DNA of 64,000 nt from Streptomyces musisoli (GCF_016741855.1 NZ_JAERRH010000004.1:1-64000); one strand, 5' to 3'; counted from the first letter of the stretch, positions 41,050 through 49,506 are shown. Numbers and translations are program-made. Notes: generated by a model from the sequence alone, not told the origin.

Positions 41050-41092
41050 CCCACCCGTCCCGGCCGGCCGGAAGGCGGCCGTCCCGGGTGGG
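41050..41092 (+). terminator. Hairpin after the FMN reductase gene
   Basis: CCCACCCG and CGGGTGGG arms enclose a 27-base GC-rich loop that contains further short complementary stretches. It lies 18 bases after the stop codon; the remaining 190 bases before the response regulator show no gene. Confidence 0.6.
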
Positions 41093-41285
41093 GGTGGCCC
41101 GGACGGCCGCGAGGTTGCCGTTCCACGCCGGTGGCTCGGGCGGGAGCCTGCCCTCAGCGGTGGGGCGGTGGGCTGAGCGGCTTGTGCTCCCGGGTGCGCG
41201 GGGGACGGTGAGAGGGCGGTAAAAAGGGTGATCCCAGGGCCATCGTGTCCGGTCGGACCGTCGGTGGCCTTGGCAGACTGGGGAC

Positions 41286-42011
41286 GTGCCCCAGACTGTG
41301 CTGCTCGCCGAAGACGACCGTGCCATCCGTCATGCCCTGGAGCGTGCCCTGTCGCTGGAGGGCTACGAGGTGACGGCGGTCGCCGACGGCGTCGAGGCGC
41401 TGGCACAGGCCCACCGGAACCCGCCGGACGTCCTCGTCCTCGACGTGATGATGCCGGGCATCGACGGCCTCCAGGTCTGCCGCGTACTGCGCGCCGAGGG
41501 CGACCGCACCCCGATCCTCATGCTCACCGCCCTGGTGGAGACCGCCGACCGCATCGCGGGCCTGGACGCCGGCGCCGACGACTACGTGGTCAAGCCGTTC
41601 GACGTGGAAGAGGTCTTCGCACGGCTGCGCGCGCTGTTGCGCCGTACCAGCCCCGCGCCCCTCGCCGACGACACCCCGGAAGTCCCCGTACGGGAGGCGC
41701 AGGTCTCCGACCGGCAGCTGGAGGCGGCCGGCATCCGCATGGACCTCCAGGCCCGCCGGGCCTGGCGCCGCCGGCGCGAGCTGGAACTGACCCGCACCGA
41801 GTTCGAGCTGCTGGAACTGCTGGTGCGCAACGCGGGCATCGTCCTCGACCACTCCACCATCTACGACCGCATCTGGGGCTACGACTTCGGACCGGGCTCC
41901 AAGAACCTCGCCGTCTACGTCGGCTACCTGCGCCGCAAACTGGACGAACCCGGCGCCTCGCAGCTGATCCACACCGTGCGGGGCGTGGGCTACGTGCTGC
42001 GGGAGGACTGA
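41286..42011 (+). CDS. OmpR/PhoB family response regulator
   Basis: A 241-residue response regulator. The receiver domain has the acidic pair E9-D10-D11, the phosphorylation site D53 in DVLVLDVMMPG, and the conserved lysine in DDYVVKPF. A linker of about 30 residues leads to the winged-helix effector, with ELTRTEFELLELLVRNAG, the RIWGYDFGPGSKNLAVYVGYLRRKL recognition region and HTVRGVGYVLRED at the end. The GTG start is at 41286. The kinase gene begins immediately after its stop codon, so they form a two-component system most like MprAB/CseBC-type pairs. Target genes are unknown. Confidence 0.93.
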   Translation: MPQTVLLAEDDRAIRHALERALSLEGYEVTAVADGVEALAQAHRNPPDVLVLDVMMPGIDGLQVCRVLRAEGDRTPILMLTALVETADRIAGLDAGADDYVVKPFDVEEVFARLRALLRRTSPAPLADDTPEVPVREAQVSDRQLEAAGIRMDLQARRAWRRRRELELTRTEFELLELLVRNAGIVLDHSTIYDRIWGYDFGPGSKNLAVYVGYLRRKLDEPGASQLIHTVRGVGYVLRED

Positions 42012-43451
42012 GTGGGCCGCCGCTGGCGGCTGCCGGACCGGTCCCGGCGGAAGCTGGTCTCCCTGCGCACCACCTTCGCGGTCTCCTTCGCGGCCGTCAC
42101 CGCGGCCGTCACGATCCTCGTCGGCATCCTGTCCTACAGCTCCGCCGCACGGCTCGTCCGCGTCGACCAGCAGTCGGTGTTCACCCAGGTCGTGCAGGAC
42201 GTGCGGGACGAGGTGCGGCAGCACGCCATGGGCCCGGAGGACTTCTCCTCCTCCCGCCCCGGACACGACCTCGTCCGCCCCGCCCGCACCGACGTCCAGG
42301 TGCTCGGCGCGCAGGGGCAGATCGTGGACCACGGCAGTCCGGTGCTGCCCGTCACCTCCCGGGACCGGGCGATGGCGGTCGCGCGTCCGGCCGGGCAGGT
42401 CGCCCAGCACAAGGACGTACGGGTGGACCAGGACCTGTTCCGCATCGCCACCGTCTCGCTCGGCGACGGACGGGGCGCCGTCCAGGTCGCGCAGGAGTTC
42501 AGCGACACCGAGGACCTGCTGCGGGCACTCCAGCAGCGGACGCTGATCCTCATGGCGGCGGTCGTGGTGGCGGCCGGTCTCTTCGGGTGGTGGCTGGCCC
42601 GGCGGATCACCCGGCGCCTGGTCGTCCTCACCTCCGCCGCCGAGGACGTCGCCCGCACCCGGCGGCTGGGCATCCAGGTGCCGGTGGCCGGCCTGGACGA
42701 GGTGGGACGGCTGGGGCGCGCCTTCGACCGGATGCTGGGGCGGCTCGCGCAGTCGGAGGAGGACCAGCGCAGGCTGGTGCAGGACGCGGGCCACGAACTG
42801 CGCACACCGCTCACCTCCCTGCGCACCAACATCTCCCTGCTGCGCCGGATCGACGAACTGCCGCCCGCCACCCGGGACGAACTGGTCGCCGACCTCTCCC
42901 AGGAGGCCCGGGAACTGACCGACCTGGTCAACGAGCTGGTCGCCCTCGCCGCCGGGCAGTCCGACGCCGAGCCGCCGCAGCGGGTGGACCTCGCCGACCT
43001 GGCCGAGGACGTCGTCGGGCTGGCCCGGCGCCGTACCGGCCGGGACGTCGTGCTGCACACGAGCGGTGACACGACGACCGACGGGCGGCCCGGAATGCTC
43101 CAGCGGGCCATCTCCAACCTGGTCGAGAACGCGGCCAAGTTCGACCCGGACGGCAAGGCGCCGATCCAGGTCGGTGTCACCGGGCCGGCCCGGCCGGGCA
43201 CGGTACGGGTGGAGGTGCTGGACCGGGGGCCCGGGATCGCCGAGGGCGACCTCGTGCGCATCTTCGACCGCTTCTACCGCGCCGCCGACGCGCGCTCCCA
43301 GCCCGGCTCGGGCCTCGGCCTGTCCATCGTGCGCGAGGTCGCGATGGCCCACGGCGGCACGCCGTTCGCCTTCCGGCGCGAGGGCGGCGGGGCGGTCATC
43401 GGGTTCACGGTCGGGGGCGGCTTCACCGGGAGCCACGGCGGCTCCGGCTGA
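42012..43451 (+). CDS. Sensor histidine kinase
   Basis: A 479-residue membrane sensor kinase. A transmembrane helix near residues 22-45 (TTFAVSFAAVTAAVTILVGIL) and a second near 176-195 (LILMAAVVVAAGLFGWWLA) flank an extracytoplasmic sensor of about 130 residues. A HAMP domain follows, then the dimerisation helix with phosphorylated H261 in QDAGHELRTPLTSLRTN. The ATPase domain has N-box LVENAAKF, DRGPGI and GLGLSIVREVAMAHGG. GTG starts directly after the response regulator stop. The next gene is convergent, so this pair is a two-gene operon. The signal is unknown. Confidence 0.93.
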   Translation: MGRRWRLPDRSRRKLVSLRTTFAVSFAAVTAAVTILVGILSYSSAARLVRVDQQSVFTQVVQDVRDEVRQHAMGPEDFSSSRPGHDLVRPARTDVQVLGAQGQIVDHGSPVLPVTSRDRAMAVARPAGQVAQHKDVRVDQDLFRIATVSLGDGRGAVQVAQEFSDTEDLLRALQQRTLILMAAVVVAAGLFGWWLARRITRRLVVLTSAAEDVARTRRLGIQVPVAGLDEVGRLGRAFDRMLGRLAQSEEDQRRLVQDAGHELRTPLTSLRTNISLLRRIDELPPATRDELVADLSQEARELTDLVNELVALAAGQSDAEPPQRVDLADLAEDVVGLARRRTGRDVVLHTSGDTTTDGRPGMLQRAISNLVENAAKFDPDGKAPIQVGVTGPARPGTVRVEVLDRGPGIAEGDLVRIFDRFYRAADARSQPGSGLGLSIVREVAMAHGGTPFAFRREGGGAVIGFTVGGGFTGSHGGSG

Positions 43452-43640
43452 CCGGCCCGCCCTTCACCATCGGATACGTCCGCGCCCGGCGCGATCCGCA
43501 GGGCGGCCCGGCCGGCGCCTGCGCGAAGTCCCCGCCGCTTCCGGCCTCTGGGCCGGCCGGTCGGCGGGCCGGCCGGACCGGTGGATGGAGCCGACTCCGC
43601 CGCCGGCTCCGTGACACCGTCCGCTCTCGGACCCGGGGGC

Positions 43641-45431
43641 CTATGAGCGGCCCGGCAGCGTGAGGAAGCCCTCCGCGCGGGCGCTGGCCAGGCCGATCCG
43701 CGGGATGTCGCTGCTCTTGGCGAACAACAGGAAGCGGGGCTCCCACACCGGGCGGTACTTGGCGTTGGCCCGGTAGAGGGACTCGATCTGCCACCAGCGG
43801 GAGAAGAAGGTGAGCGTCGAGCGCCACAGCCGCAGGACGGGCCCCGCGCCGAGCCGGGCGCCGCGTTCGAAGACCGAGCGGAACATGGCGAAGTTGAGGG
43901 AGACCCGCTCGATCCCCAGCTCCCGTGCGTTCAGCAGGAGTTCGACCACCATGTACTCCATCAGGCCGTTCTCGCAGGAGCGGTCACGGCGCATCAGGTC
44001 CAGCGAGAGCCCGTGCTCTCCCCAGGGGACGAAGCTGAGCAGGGCGCGCGGTTCGCCGTCCGCGTCCCGGCACTCCAGCATCACGCAGCGGCCGTCGGCC
44101 GGGTCGCCGAGGCGGCCGAGGGCCATGGAGAAGCCGCGTTCGGTGGCTCCGTCGCGCCAGTGGTCGGCCCGGCCGACCAGGACGGCCATCTCCTCGGCGG
44201 GGATGTCCTCGTGGCGGCGGACGCGGACCGTGTAGCCGGCCCGGCGGACCCGGTTGTGGGCCTGGCGGACCACGCGCATGGCACGGCCGTCGAGGGTGAA
44301 GTCGGCGAGGTCCACGATGGCCTCGTCGCCGAGTTCGAGCGCGTCGAGGCCGTGGCGGGCGTAGATCGTGCCGGCTTCCTCGCCGGCCCCCATGACGGCC
44401 GGTGTCCAGGCGTGCCGGCGGGCCTCGGCGAGCCAGGCGTCGATGGCGCCGGGCCAGGCCTCGGGGTCGCCGAGCGGGTCGCCGGAGGCGAGGCTGACGC
44501 CGCCGACGACACGGTAGGCGACGGCAGCCTTGCCGCTGGGGGAGAAGATGACGGACTTGTCGCGGCGCAGGGCGAAGTAGCCGAGGGAGTCGCGGTCGCC
44601 GTGGCGGTCCAGCAGCTCCCGCAGCCGGGCCTCGTCCTCCGGTGCCAGCAGGCGGGCACCGCGGGGGGCGCGGAAGCAGGCGTAGAGGACCAGCAGGAAC
44701 GTGGCGGCCGTCAGGACGTTGATGACCATGTCCGTCCAGCGGGGGGCCTGCACGGCGGCGACGCGGTCGGCGAGCGGGCCGACGCTGATGCCGCGCAGCA
44801 GGGTGTAGGCGATCTCGTCCTTGAGGCCGGCGCCGGACACCTTGTTCGTCGCGTGGGCCAGGAGGGTGCCGAGGCCGCCGCTGACGAGGGTGCCGCCCAC
44901 GCCTACGGCGAGGGCCAGGCGCGGGTTGGAGCGGTCGCCGATGGCGTCGAACTCGCGCCGGCCGATCAGCAGGGCGGCGACGAACAGGGCGGTGAGGGCG
45001 GTGGAGACCCAGTTGAAGGCGTGCCCGCGGTAGGGGGCGTGGGTCAGGGCGACGGAGTAGAGGCCGAGGAGGGAGCCCGCGAGGAGGAGGTTGAAGAGCC
45101 AGGCGGCTCGTTTGCGGCGGCGCATCACCACCGCGAGGAACAGGGCGAGGACCGCCGAGCCCAGGCCGGCGGTGGCCAGGTACGGGGTGAAGTACTCGCC
45201 CGCGTTGTGCTCGTGCACCTCCTCGCGGAAGGGGAGGGACATGACCGCCGCGATGTTCAGGACGGCCAGCAGGCGCAGGTACCAGACGGTCGCCGTGGCG
45301 GCGCGGGCGCGCAGCCGGTCGTCGCCGGGGAAGGAGCGGAAGGGCGCCGGGAGGAGGCGGACGGCGCGGCTGCCGGGGCCGCGGGGAGCGGGCACCCGTG
45401 GCGGGGTCAGGGTCGACTGTGGTGCGGGCAT
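43641..45431 (-). CDS. MprF-like phosphatidylglycerol lysyltransferase-domain membrane protein
   Basis: A 596-residue protein. The N-terminal 260 residues hold about six or seven transmembrane helices, with PFREEVHEHNAGEYFTPYLA between the first two. The C-terminal 330 residues are a DUF2156/MprF-type GNAT-fold domain, with LGYFALRRDKSVIFSPSGKAAVAYRVVGGVSLASGDPLGD and the closing SRWWQIESLYRANAKYRPVWEPRF. The family transfers lysine or another amino acid from tRNA to phosphatidylglycerol, changing surface charge. The actinobacterial MprF-like form is shorter than Staphylococcus MprF. A 17-bp dyad 43 bases upstream is shared with the next upstream gene. Lipid and amino acid specificity are not shown. 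Confidence 0.87.
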   Translation of the reverse strand: MPAPQSTLTPPRVPAPRGPGSRAVRLLPAPFRSFPGDDRLRARAATATVWYLRLLAVLNIAAVMSLPFREEVHEHNAGEYFTPYLATAGLGSAVLALFLAVVMRRRKRAAWLFNLLLAGSLLGLYSVALTHAPYRGHAFNWVSTALTALFVAALLIGRREFDAIGDRSNPRLALAVGVGGTLVSGGLGTLLAHATNKVSGAGLKDEIAYTLLRGISVGPLADRVAAVQAPRWTDMVINVLTAATFLLVLYACFRAPRGARLLAPEDEARLRELLDRHGDRDSLGYFALRRDKSVIFSPSGKAAVAYRVVGGVSLASGDPLGDPEAWPGAIDAWLAEARRHAWTPAVMGAGEEAGTIYARHGLDALELGDEAIVDLADFTLDGRAMRVVRQAHNRVRRAGYTVRVRRHEDIPAEEMAVLVGRADHWRDGATERGFSMALGRLGDPADGRCVMLECRDADGEPRALLSFVPWGEHGLSLDLMRRDRSCENGLMEYMVVELLLNARELGIERVSLNFAMFRSVFERGARLGAGPVLRLWRSTLTFFSRWWQIESLYRANAKYRPVWEPRFLLFAKSSDIPRIGLASARAEGFLTLPGRS

Positions 45432-45473
45432 GAGGAGTGGTCACCCTTGGGGACGGGGACGGGGCAGCGCAGA

Positions 45474-45490
45474 CCCTACAGCGTGTAGGG
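45474..45490. promoter_or_regulatory. 17-bp dyad upstream of the MprF-like gene
   Basis: CCCTACAGCGTGTAGGG, a perfect 7-3-7 inverted repeat, 43 bases from the start codon. On the minus strand it ends in TAGGGT, which could serve as the -10 element, so a bound protein would block transcription. A near-identical copy lies at 45922-45938. Confidence 0.7.
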
Positions 45491-45594
45491 GAACAGCCGC
45501 GTGCGGTTGTACGGGGACGGGCGGCTGCGCGGTGATCCGCACAGCCGGCGCACAGCGTCTCATCCCCGACGGACTCTGCCGCGCCGGGCGGTCG

Positions 45595-45867
45595 TCAGTC
45601 GCCGTTGCCGCGGCGGGCCGCCGTCAGCAGCCAGGCCAGGTTGCCCACCGCCGCTCCCGCGGCCACCGTGGCCACGATCACCCCGCCGGTCGCGAGGCCG
45701 TCGCTGAACAGGTGCGGGCGCCGGTCCAGCATGTGCAGGCCGAAACCGCACAGCTCGTACACACCGACGGCCGCGATCGCCAGGCTGACGGCCAGCATGG
45801 TCAGCGTCGGCGCGAGGCTGCGCGCACAGACCCCCGTGCCGGGCTCCGCTTCCGTGATGTCCTGCAT
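45595..45867 (-). CDS. Small membrane protein of unknown function
   Basis: A 90-residue protein with two predicted transmembrane helices: LTMLAVSLAIAAVGVYELCGFGL and GGVIVATVAAGAAVGNLAWLLTAA. They are separated by a short loop with HMLDRRPHLFSDGL. The N-terminus is acidic (QDITEAEPGTG). ATG 45867 follows GGGGGACGT. I do not recognise a named family. It precedes the MprF-like gene on the same strand, 163 bases apart, and both carry the same 17-bp dyad in their promoter regions, which suggests co-regulation and perhaps a shared role at the membrane. Confidence 0.72.
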   Translation of the reverse strand: MQDITEAEPGTGVCARSLAPTLTMLAVSLAIAAVGVYELCGFGLHMLDRRPHLFSDGLATGGVIVATVAAGAAVGNLAWLLTAARRGNGD

Positions 45868-45898
45868 ACGTCCCCCGTTGAACAGGCGTGTGAACAGC

Positions 45899-45915
45899 CC
45901 GCCAGTGGCTGGCGG
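45899..45915. promoter_or_regulatory. Second dyad in the leader of the small membrane protein gene
   Basis: CCGCCAGTGGCTGGCGG is a perfect 7-3-7 inverted repeat between the operator-like dyad and the start codon. It would form a hairpin in the leader RNA, or be an additional protein site. Confidence 0.5.
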
Positions 45916-45921
45916 TTGGGA

Positions 45922-45938
45922 ACCTACAATACGTAGGG
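45922..45938. promoter_or_regulatory. 17-bp dyad upstream of the small membrane protein gene
   Basis: ACCTACAATACGTAGGG matches the dyad at 45474 in 12 of 14 arm positions with the same 3-base centre. It lies 55 bases from the start codon, and on the minus strand overlaps TAGGTT, a plausible -10 element. Confidence 0.68.
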
Positions 45939-46122
45939 TCGCGCGCGGTCGACGCCGTGCGGGGCGCGGCCGACATCCTGTCCGCCGGCGCCCACGGCCG
46001 ATGCGCCGGGCGTGTCCCCGGCCGTGTCCCCCGCCGTGTCCACGGCCGTTGTCACCGCTTCGCGGGCCACAAGGCCGAAGCCGACCGCGCTCCCTGATCC
46101 GGCCTGATCCAAACGAAAGACC

Positions 46123-46998
46123 CTAGTCCGGCGCGTTCCGCCCGGTGCGGCGGGCGTAGGCGCGGGCCGCGCGGGCGCGGTCGCCGCAGCGGGTGGAGCA
46201 CCAGTGGCGGCGGCCGTGGCGGAGCAGGTAGCGGTTGCAGGGCGGGGAACCGCAAGCGGTGAGGCGCTCGGCGTCCGGCCCGGTCAGCAGGTCGGCGGCG
46301 TCGGCGGCGAGGGCCGCCAGCGCGTGCTCGACGATCTGGGTGGTGGGGTGGGCGGCGGCCCGGTACAGGCCCCGGTCCGGGGACCAGTGCAGCAGTGAGG
46401 CGGCCGGGGCGAGGGTGAGCGCGCCGTTGAGGGCGGCGAGCGCGTCGGCCGGGGCCGGGTGGCCGTCGATCCGGGCGGCGAGCAGCGCGCGGACCTGCTC
46501 GCGCAGGGCGCGCAGGCGGCCGGCGCAGGTCTCGCGCAGGTCGGCGGCGTCCGGGGCGAGCCCGCGCTCCACCAGCCAGTGCCGGGCGGCGGAAGGGGTG
46601 CCCAGGAGGTCCGCGGACTGGCCACCCGGAAGGGTGATCGCGGTGTTGGCGAGGTCGAGGGCGGGATGCCGGTCGGCGCCGGGGGCGGGGGGCAGCGGCA
46701 CCCCGGAGCCTGGAGCGGGGGGTGGCGGCTCGGTGCCGGGCGAGGAGGGTGGCGGCGGCTCGGCGCCGGGAGCCGGCGGCAGTGGCGGCTCGGTGCCGGG
46801 CGCATCCGGCGGCGGCCCGCTTCGGCCGGGCGCGCCCGGCAGTGGGGACTCGGGGCCGGGCGCCGAAGGCAGCGGCTCGGTGACCGGCGGGAAAGGCGGT
46901 GGCCCGGGGTGCCGTCCGGCAGGCCGGTCCTCGTGCCGCAGGAGCCGTCGCCCGCGCGCCGTGCCGTGTGCCTCGTCGCTCTCTCTCACGTCTCTCAT
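46123..46998 (-). CDS. CGNR zinc-finger (ABATE domain) transcriptional regulator
   Basis: A 291-residue protein. The C-terminal CGNR zinc finger reads LTACGSPPCNRYLLRHGRRHWCSTRCGDRARAARAYARR, with four cysteines for zinc. Before it lies an ABATE domain from about residue 108, with HPALDLANTAITLP. The first 105 residues are unusual: a Pro-rich leader with repeated PGAEPPPP-type units. Such proteins act as small regulators of nearby genes. The start is uncertain; ATG 46998 keeps the promoter dyad upstream, while ATG 47016 lies inside that dyad. It is divergent from a metallo-hydrolase gene, the likely target. Confidence 0.8.
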   Translation of the reverse strand: MRDVRESDEAHGTARGRRLLRHEDRPAGRHPGPPPFPPVTEPLPSAPGPESPLPGAPGRSGPPPDAPGTEPPLPPAPGAEPPPPSSPGTEPPPPAPGSGVPLPPAPGADRHPALDLANTAITLPGGQSADLLGTPSAARHWLVERGLAPDAADLRETCAGRLRALREQVRALLAARIDGHPAPADALAALNGALTLAPAASLLHWSPDRGLYRAAAHPTTQIVEHALAALAADAADLLTGPDAERLTACGSPPCNRYLLRHGRRHWCSTRCGDRARAARAYARRTGRNAPD

Positions 46999-47013
46999 GG
47001 TAGGGCTTGTGAA

Positions 47014-47047
47014 CATCCGTGAGAAGGGTTAGCGTCTATCACGGATG
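47014..47047. promoter_or_regulatory. Inverted repeat in the CGNR/metallo-hydrolase promoter
   Basis: CATCCGTGA and TCACGGATG are perfect 9-base arms 16 bases apart in the 79-base divergent gap. This is a candidate binding site for the CGNR protein. Confidence 0.65.
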
Positions 47048-47077
47048 AAATCCCTTCTGTCCATGAGGTGAGTCGGA

Positions 47078-47824
47078 ATGCAGATACCCGTCCAGGTCCT
47101 CGGCGGCCCCACCGTTCTCATCGAGTACGGCGGCCTCCGCTTCCTCACCGACCCGACCTTCGACGACCCCGGCGACTACCCCGCGCCCAGCGGCCGCGTC
47201 CTCACCAAGACCGCACCGCCCCGCACGCCGCTCGCCGAACTCGGCCCCGTCGACGTCGTCCTGCTCTCCCACGACCAGCACGCCGACAACCTCGACCACT
47301 CCGGCCGCGCCCTGCTCGCCGACGTCCCGCTCACCTTCACCACCCCCGCGGCGGCCGGCCGGCTCGGCGGCACCACCGAGCCCCTCACCCCCTGGCAGTC
47401 CGTCGACCTGCCCCGCCCCGACGGCGGCACGGTCACCGTGACCGCCGCGCCCGCCCTGCACGGCCCCGAGGGCTCCGAGCCGGTCGTCGGCGAGGTCACC
47501 GGTTTCCTGCTGACCTCCGCCGACCTGCCGAGCGTCTACGTCAGCGGCGACAACGCCTCCCTGGACCTGGTCGAGGAGATCGCGGCCCGGTACGCGCCCG
47601 TCGACACCGCCGTCCTCTTCGCCGGCGCGCCCCGCCTGCCCGTCCTCGACGACGCCCTCCTCGTCCTCGACGGCACCGGCACGGCGACCGCCGCCCGGCT
47701 CCTCGAGGCCCGCCGCGTCGTCCCGGCCCACTGCGACAGCTGGGCGCACTTCACCGAGACCCGCGAGGACGTGGTGCGCGCGTTCGAGGAGGCGGGGCTG
47801 GCGGACCGCCTGGTGCTGGACTGA
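47078..47824 (+). CDS. MBL-fold metallo-hydrolase
   Basis: A 248-residue metallo-beta-lactamase-fold protein of the UlaG-like or short L-ascorbate lactonase-like group. It begins IPVQVLGGPTVLIEYGGLRFLTDPTFDD. The metal motif reads SHDQHADNLD around residue 64, in place of the usual HxHxDH; so the first His-x-His is varied as HDQHADN. Later VSGDNASLD and VPAHCDSWAHF supply further metal ligands. It hydrolyses an ester or lactone of unknown kind. Its stop codon lies in a 56-bp tandem duplication shared with the convergent exporter gene. The divergent CGNR regulator probably controls it. Confidence 0.87.
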   Translation: MQIPVQVLGGPTVLIEYGGLRFLTDPTFDDPGDYPAPSGRVLTKTAPPRTPLAELGPVDVVLLSHDQHADNLDHSGRALLADVPLTFTTPAAAGRLGGTTEPLTPWQSVDLPRPDGGTVTVTAAPALHGPEGSEPVVGEVTGFLLTSADLPSVYVSGDNASLDLVEEIAARYAPVDTAVLFAGAPRLPVLDDALLVLDGTGTATAARLLEARRVVPAHCDSWAHFTETREDVVRAFEEAGLADRLVLD

Positions 47825-47914
47825 CCGCCGGCTCACCGCGCCCTGCCCGGCCTCGCGGGGACCGCCTGGTGCCGGACCGGCCGCCGGCTCACCGCGCCCT
47901 GTCCCGCAGGAACA
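47804..47914. repeat. 56-bp tandem duplication holding the stop codons of two convergent genes
   Basis: GACCGCCTGGTG begins at 47804 and again at 47860. The two copies agree in about 40 of 44 positions. Copy 1 carries the metallo-hydrolase stop; copy 2 carries the exporter's stop on the other strand. Each copy also has an inactive version of the other gene's end (GGCTCACCGCGCCCTG in both). Confidence 0.85.
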
Positions 47915-49301
47915 CCGCGCCGACGAGGGTGCCGAGGAGCACGAGGGCCGCGTTCAGCGCGATCGCGGTCCTCAGACCGCCGAGGACGGCCAGGGTGCCC
48001 GTACCGGTCATGGCGGCGGTGGCGACGGCGCTCATCACCGGCGCGCCCAGGGTGATGCCGATCTGCTGGGTCATCGTCGCGAGCCCCGTGGCCAGACCCT
48101 GTTCGTGGTCGGCGAGACCGGACGTGGCGGTCACCATGAAGCCGACGATGGCCAGCATGTTGCCCACACCGCCCGCGAAGGTCGCGGCCGACAGCAGCCA
48201 GAGCGAGGAACGGTCGGCGTCGAGCCCCAGCAGGGCCGCCGTGAACAGGGCCTGGACGAGGCCGCCGGCCCACAGCACCCGGCCGGCGCCGAACCTGCCG
48301 ATCAGCCGCGGGGCGAGCACACCGCCCACCACGGTCCCCGCGCCCAGCACGCCGAACGTCAGCCCGGCGGCCAGCGGGGAGAAGCCGAGGACCTCCTGGA
48401 GATAGAGGGTCAGCAGGAACACCAGGGACGTCTCGGTGAGGAACGCGATCAGACCGGCGACATTGCCCCACGCCACCGACCGCTTGCCGAGCACGCTCGG
48501 CGGCACCAGCGGCGCGGGCACCCGGCGCTCGACGGCCGCGAACAGGAGCAGCAGCACCGCACCCGCCGCCAGGGGCAGCAGCGTGGCCGGCGCAACCCAG
48601 CCGTGCTCGCCGGCCCGGGTCAGGCCGAAAACGACGGCCAGCAGCCCGAGCGTGACCGTGACGGCCCCCGGCACGTCCAGCCTCGGGCGCTCGGCGGGCC
48701 GGGACTCCGCGACGACCGCGGGCGCGACGAGAACCACGGCGAGCGCCACCGGGACGTTGACGAAGAAGGCCCAGCGCCAGGACAGCAGGTCCGTCAGCAG
48801 GCCGCCGAGGATCGCGCCCGTGGTGAAACCGGCCGACATCAGCGCCCCGTTGAGGCCCAGCGCGCGCTCCCGCAGCGGGCCCTCCGGGAAGGACGTCGTC
48901 AGCAGGGAGAGCCCGGCCGGGGTCACCGCCGCGGTGGCCAGCCCCTGGAAGACCCGGGCCGCGATGAGCACCTCCGGGCTCTGGGCCAGTCCGCCCGCCA
49001 GCGAGGCCGCGCCGAGGACGACGAGACCGCCGAGGAAGAGCCGGCGGCGGCCGAAGAGGTCGGCGACCCGCCCGAACAGCAGGGTGAACCCGGCCGCGCA
49101 CAGGGCGAACGCCGTGCCGATCCACTGCAATCGGCCCATCGGGAAGCCCAGGCCGGCACCGATCACCGGCAGGGCCACGTTCAGGATGGAGAAGTCCACG
49201 GCCAGCATGAACTGGGCCGCGAGCAGCAGCACCAGCACCAGGCGGAGCCGGGGGGTCAGGACGGCGGGTGCGCCGTCCTGTCGTGTCGCTACGACGGACA
49301 T
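47889..49301 (-). CDS. MFS exporter, DHA2 family (14 TM)
   Basis: A 470-residue drug:H+ antiporter-2 type exporter. Motif D1-like LAVDFSILNVALPVIG lies in the first helix. Motif A is GRVADLFGRRRLFLGGLV. Motif C, VTPAGLSLL...GAILGGLLTDLLSWRWAFFVNVPVA, is typical of the antiporters. About 14 hydrophobic helices cover the chain, as in the EmrB/QacA group. It exports a toxic compound or metabolite across the cytoplasmic membrane using the proton gradient. ATG 49301 gives the family N-terminus. It is divergent from an MmyB-type regulator, and a perfect 14-bp-arm dyad lies between them. Confidence 0.9.
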   Translation of the reverse strand: MSVVATRQDGAPAVLTPRLRLVLVLLLAAQFMLAVDFSILNVALPVIGAGLGFPMGRLQWIGTAFALCAAGFTLLFGRVADLFGRRRLFLGGLVVLGAASLAGGLAQSPEVLIAARVFQGLATAAVTPAGLSLLTTSFPEGPLRERALGLNGALMSAGFTTGAILGGLLTDLLSWRWAFFVNVPVALAVVLVAPAVVAESRPAERPRLDVPGAVTVTLGLLAVVFGLTRAGEHGWVAPATLLPLAAGAVLLLLFAAVERRVPAPLVPPSVLGKRSVAWGNVAGLIAFLTETSLVFLLTLYLQEVLGFSPLAAGLTFGVLGAGTVVGGVLAPRLIGRFGAGRVLWAGGLVQALFTAALLGLDADRSSLWLLSAATFAGGVGNMLAIVGFMVTATSGLADHEQGLATGLATMTQQIGITLGAPVMSAVATAAMTGTGTLAVLGGLRTAIALNAALVLLGTLVGAVFLRDRAR

Positions 49302-49408
49302 GACGAGGTGGTCCCCTCTGGGGTGACGGAGGCTGAGCGGCGGAAGTCGCCGGGCACGAGCCTCGTCCCGGCCCGCCACCGCAACCAGCACCCCCGTGCG
49401 ACCGGCCG

Positions 49409-49443
49409 GCCCGAGGGTGGTCATCGCACGACCACCCTCGGGC
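49409..49443. promoter_or_regulatory. 35-base perfect dyad between the exporter and the MmyB-type regulator
   Basis: GCCCGAGGGTGGTC and GACCACCCTCGGGC are exactly complementary 14-base arms around ATCGCAC. It lies in the 205-base divergent promoter region, 64 bases upstream of the regulator gene. It is the strongest operator candidate in the window. Confidence 0.78.
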
Positions 49444-49506
49444 ATCCCGTTCACGCGTCCCGGAGGGCAGGATGGACGGCGACCGCCCCACATCCCGGAG
49501 GCACAC

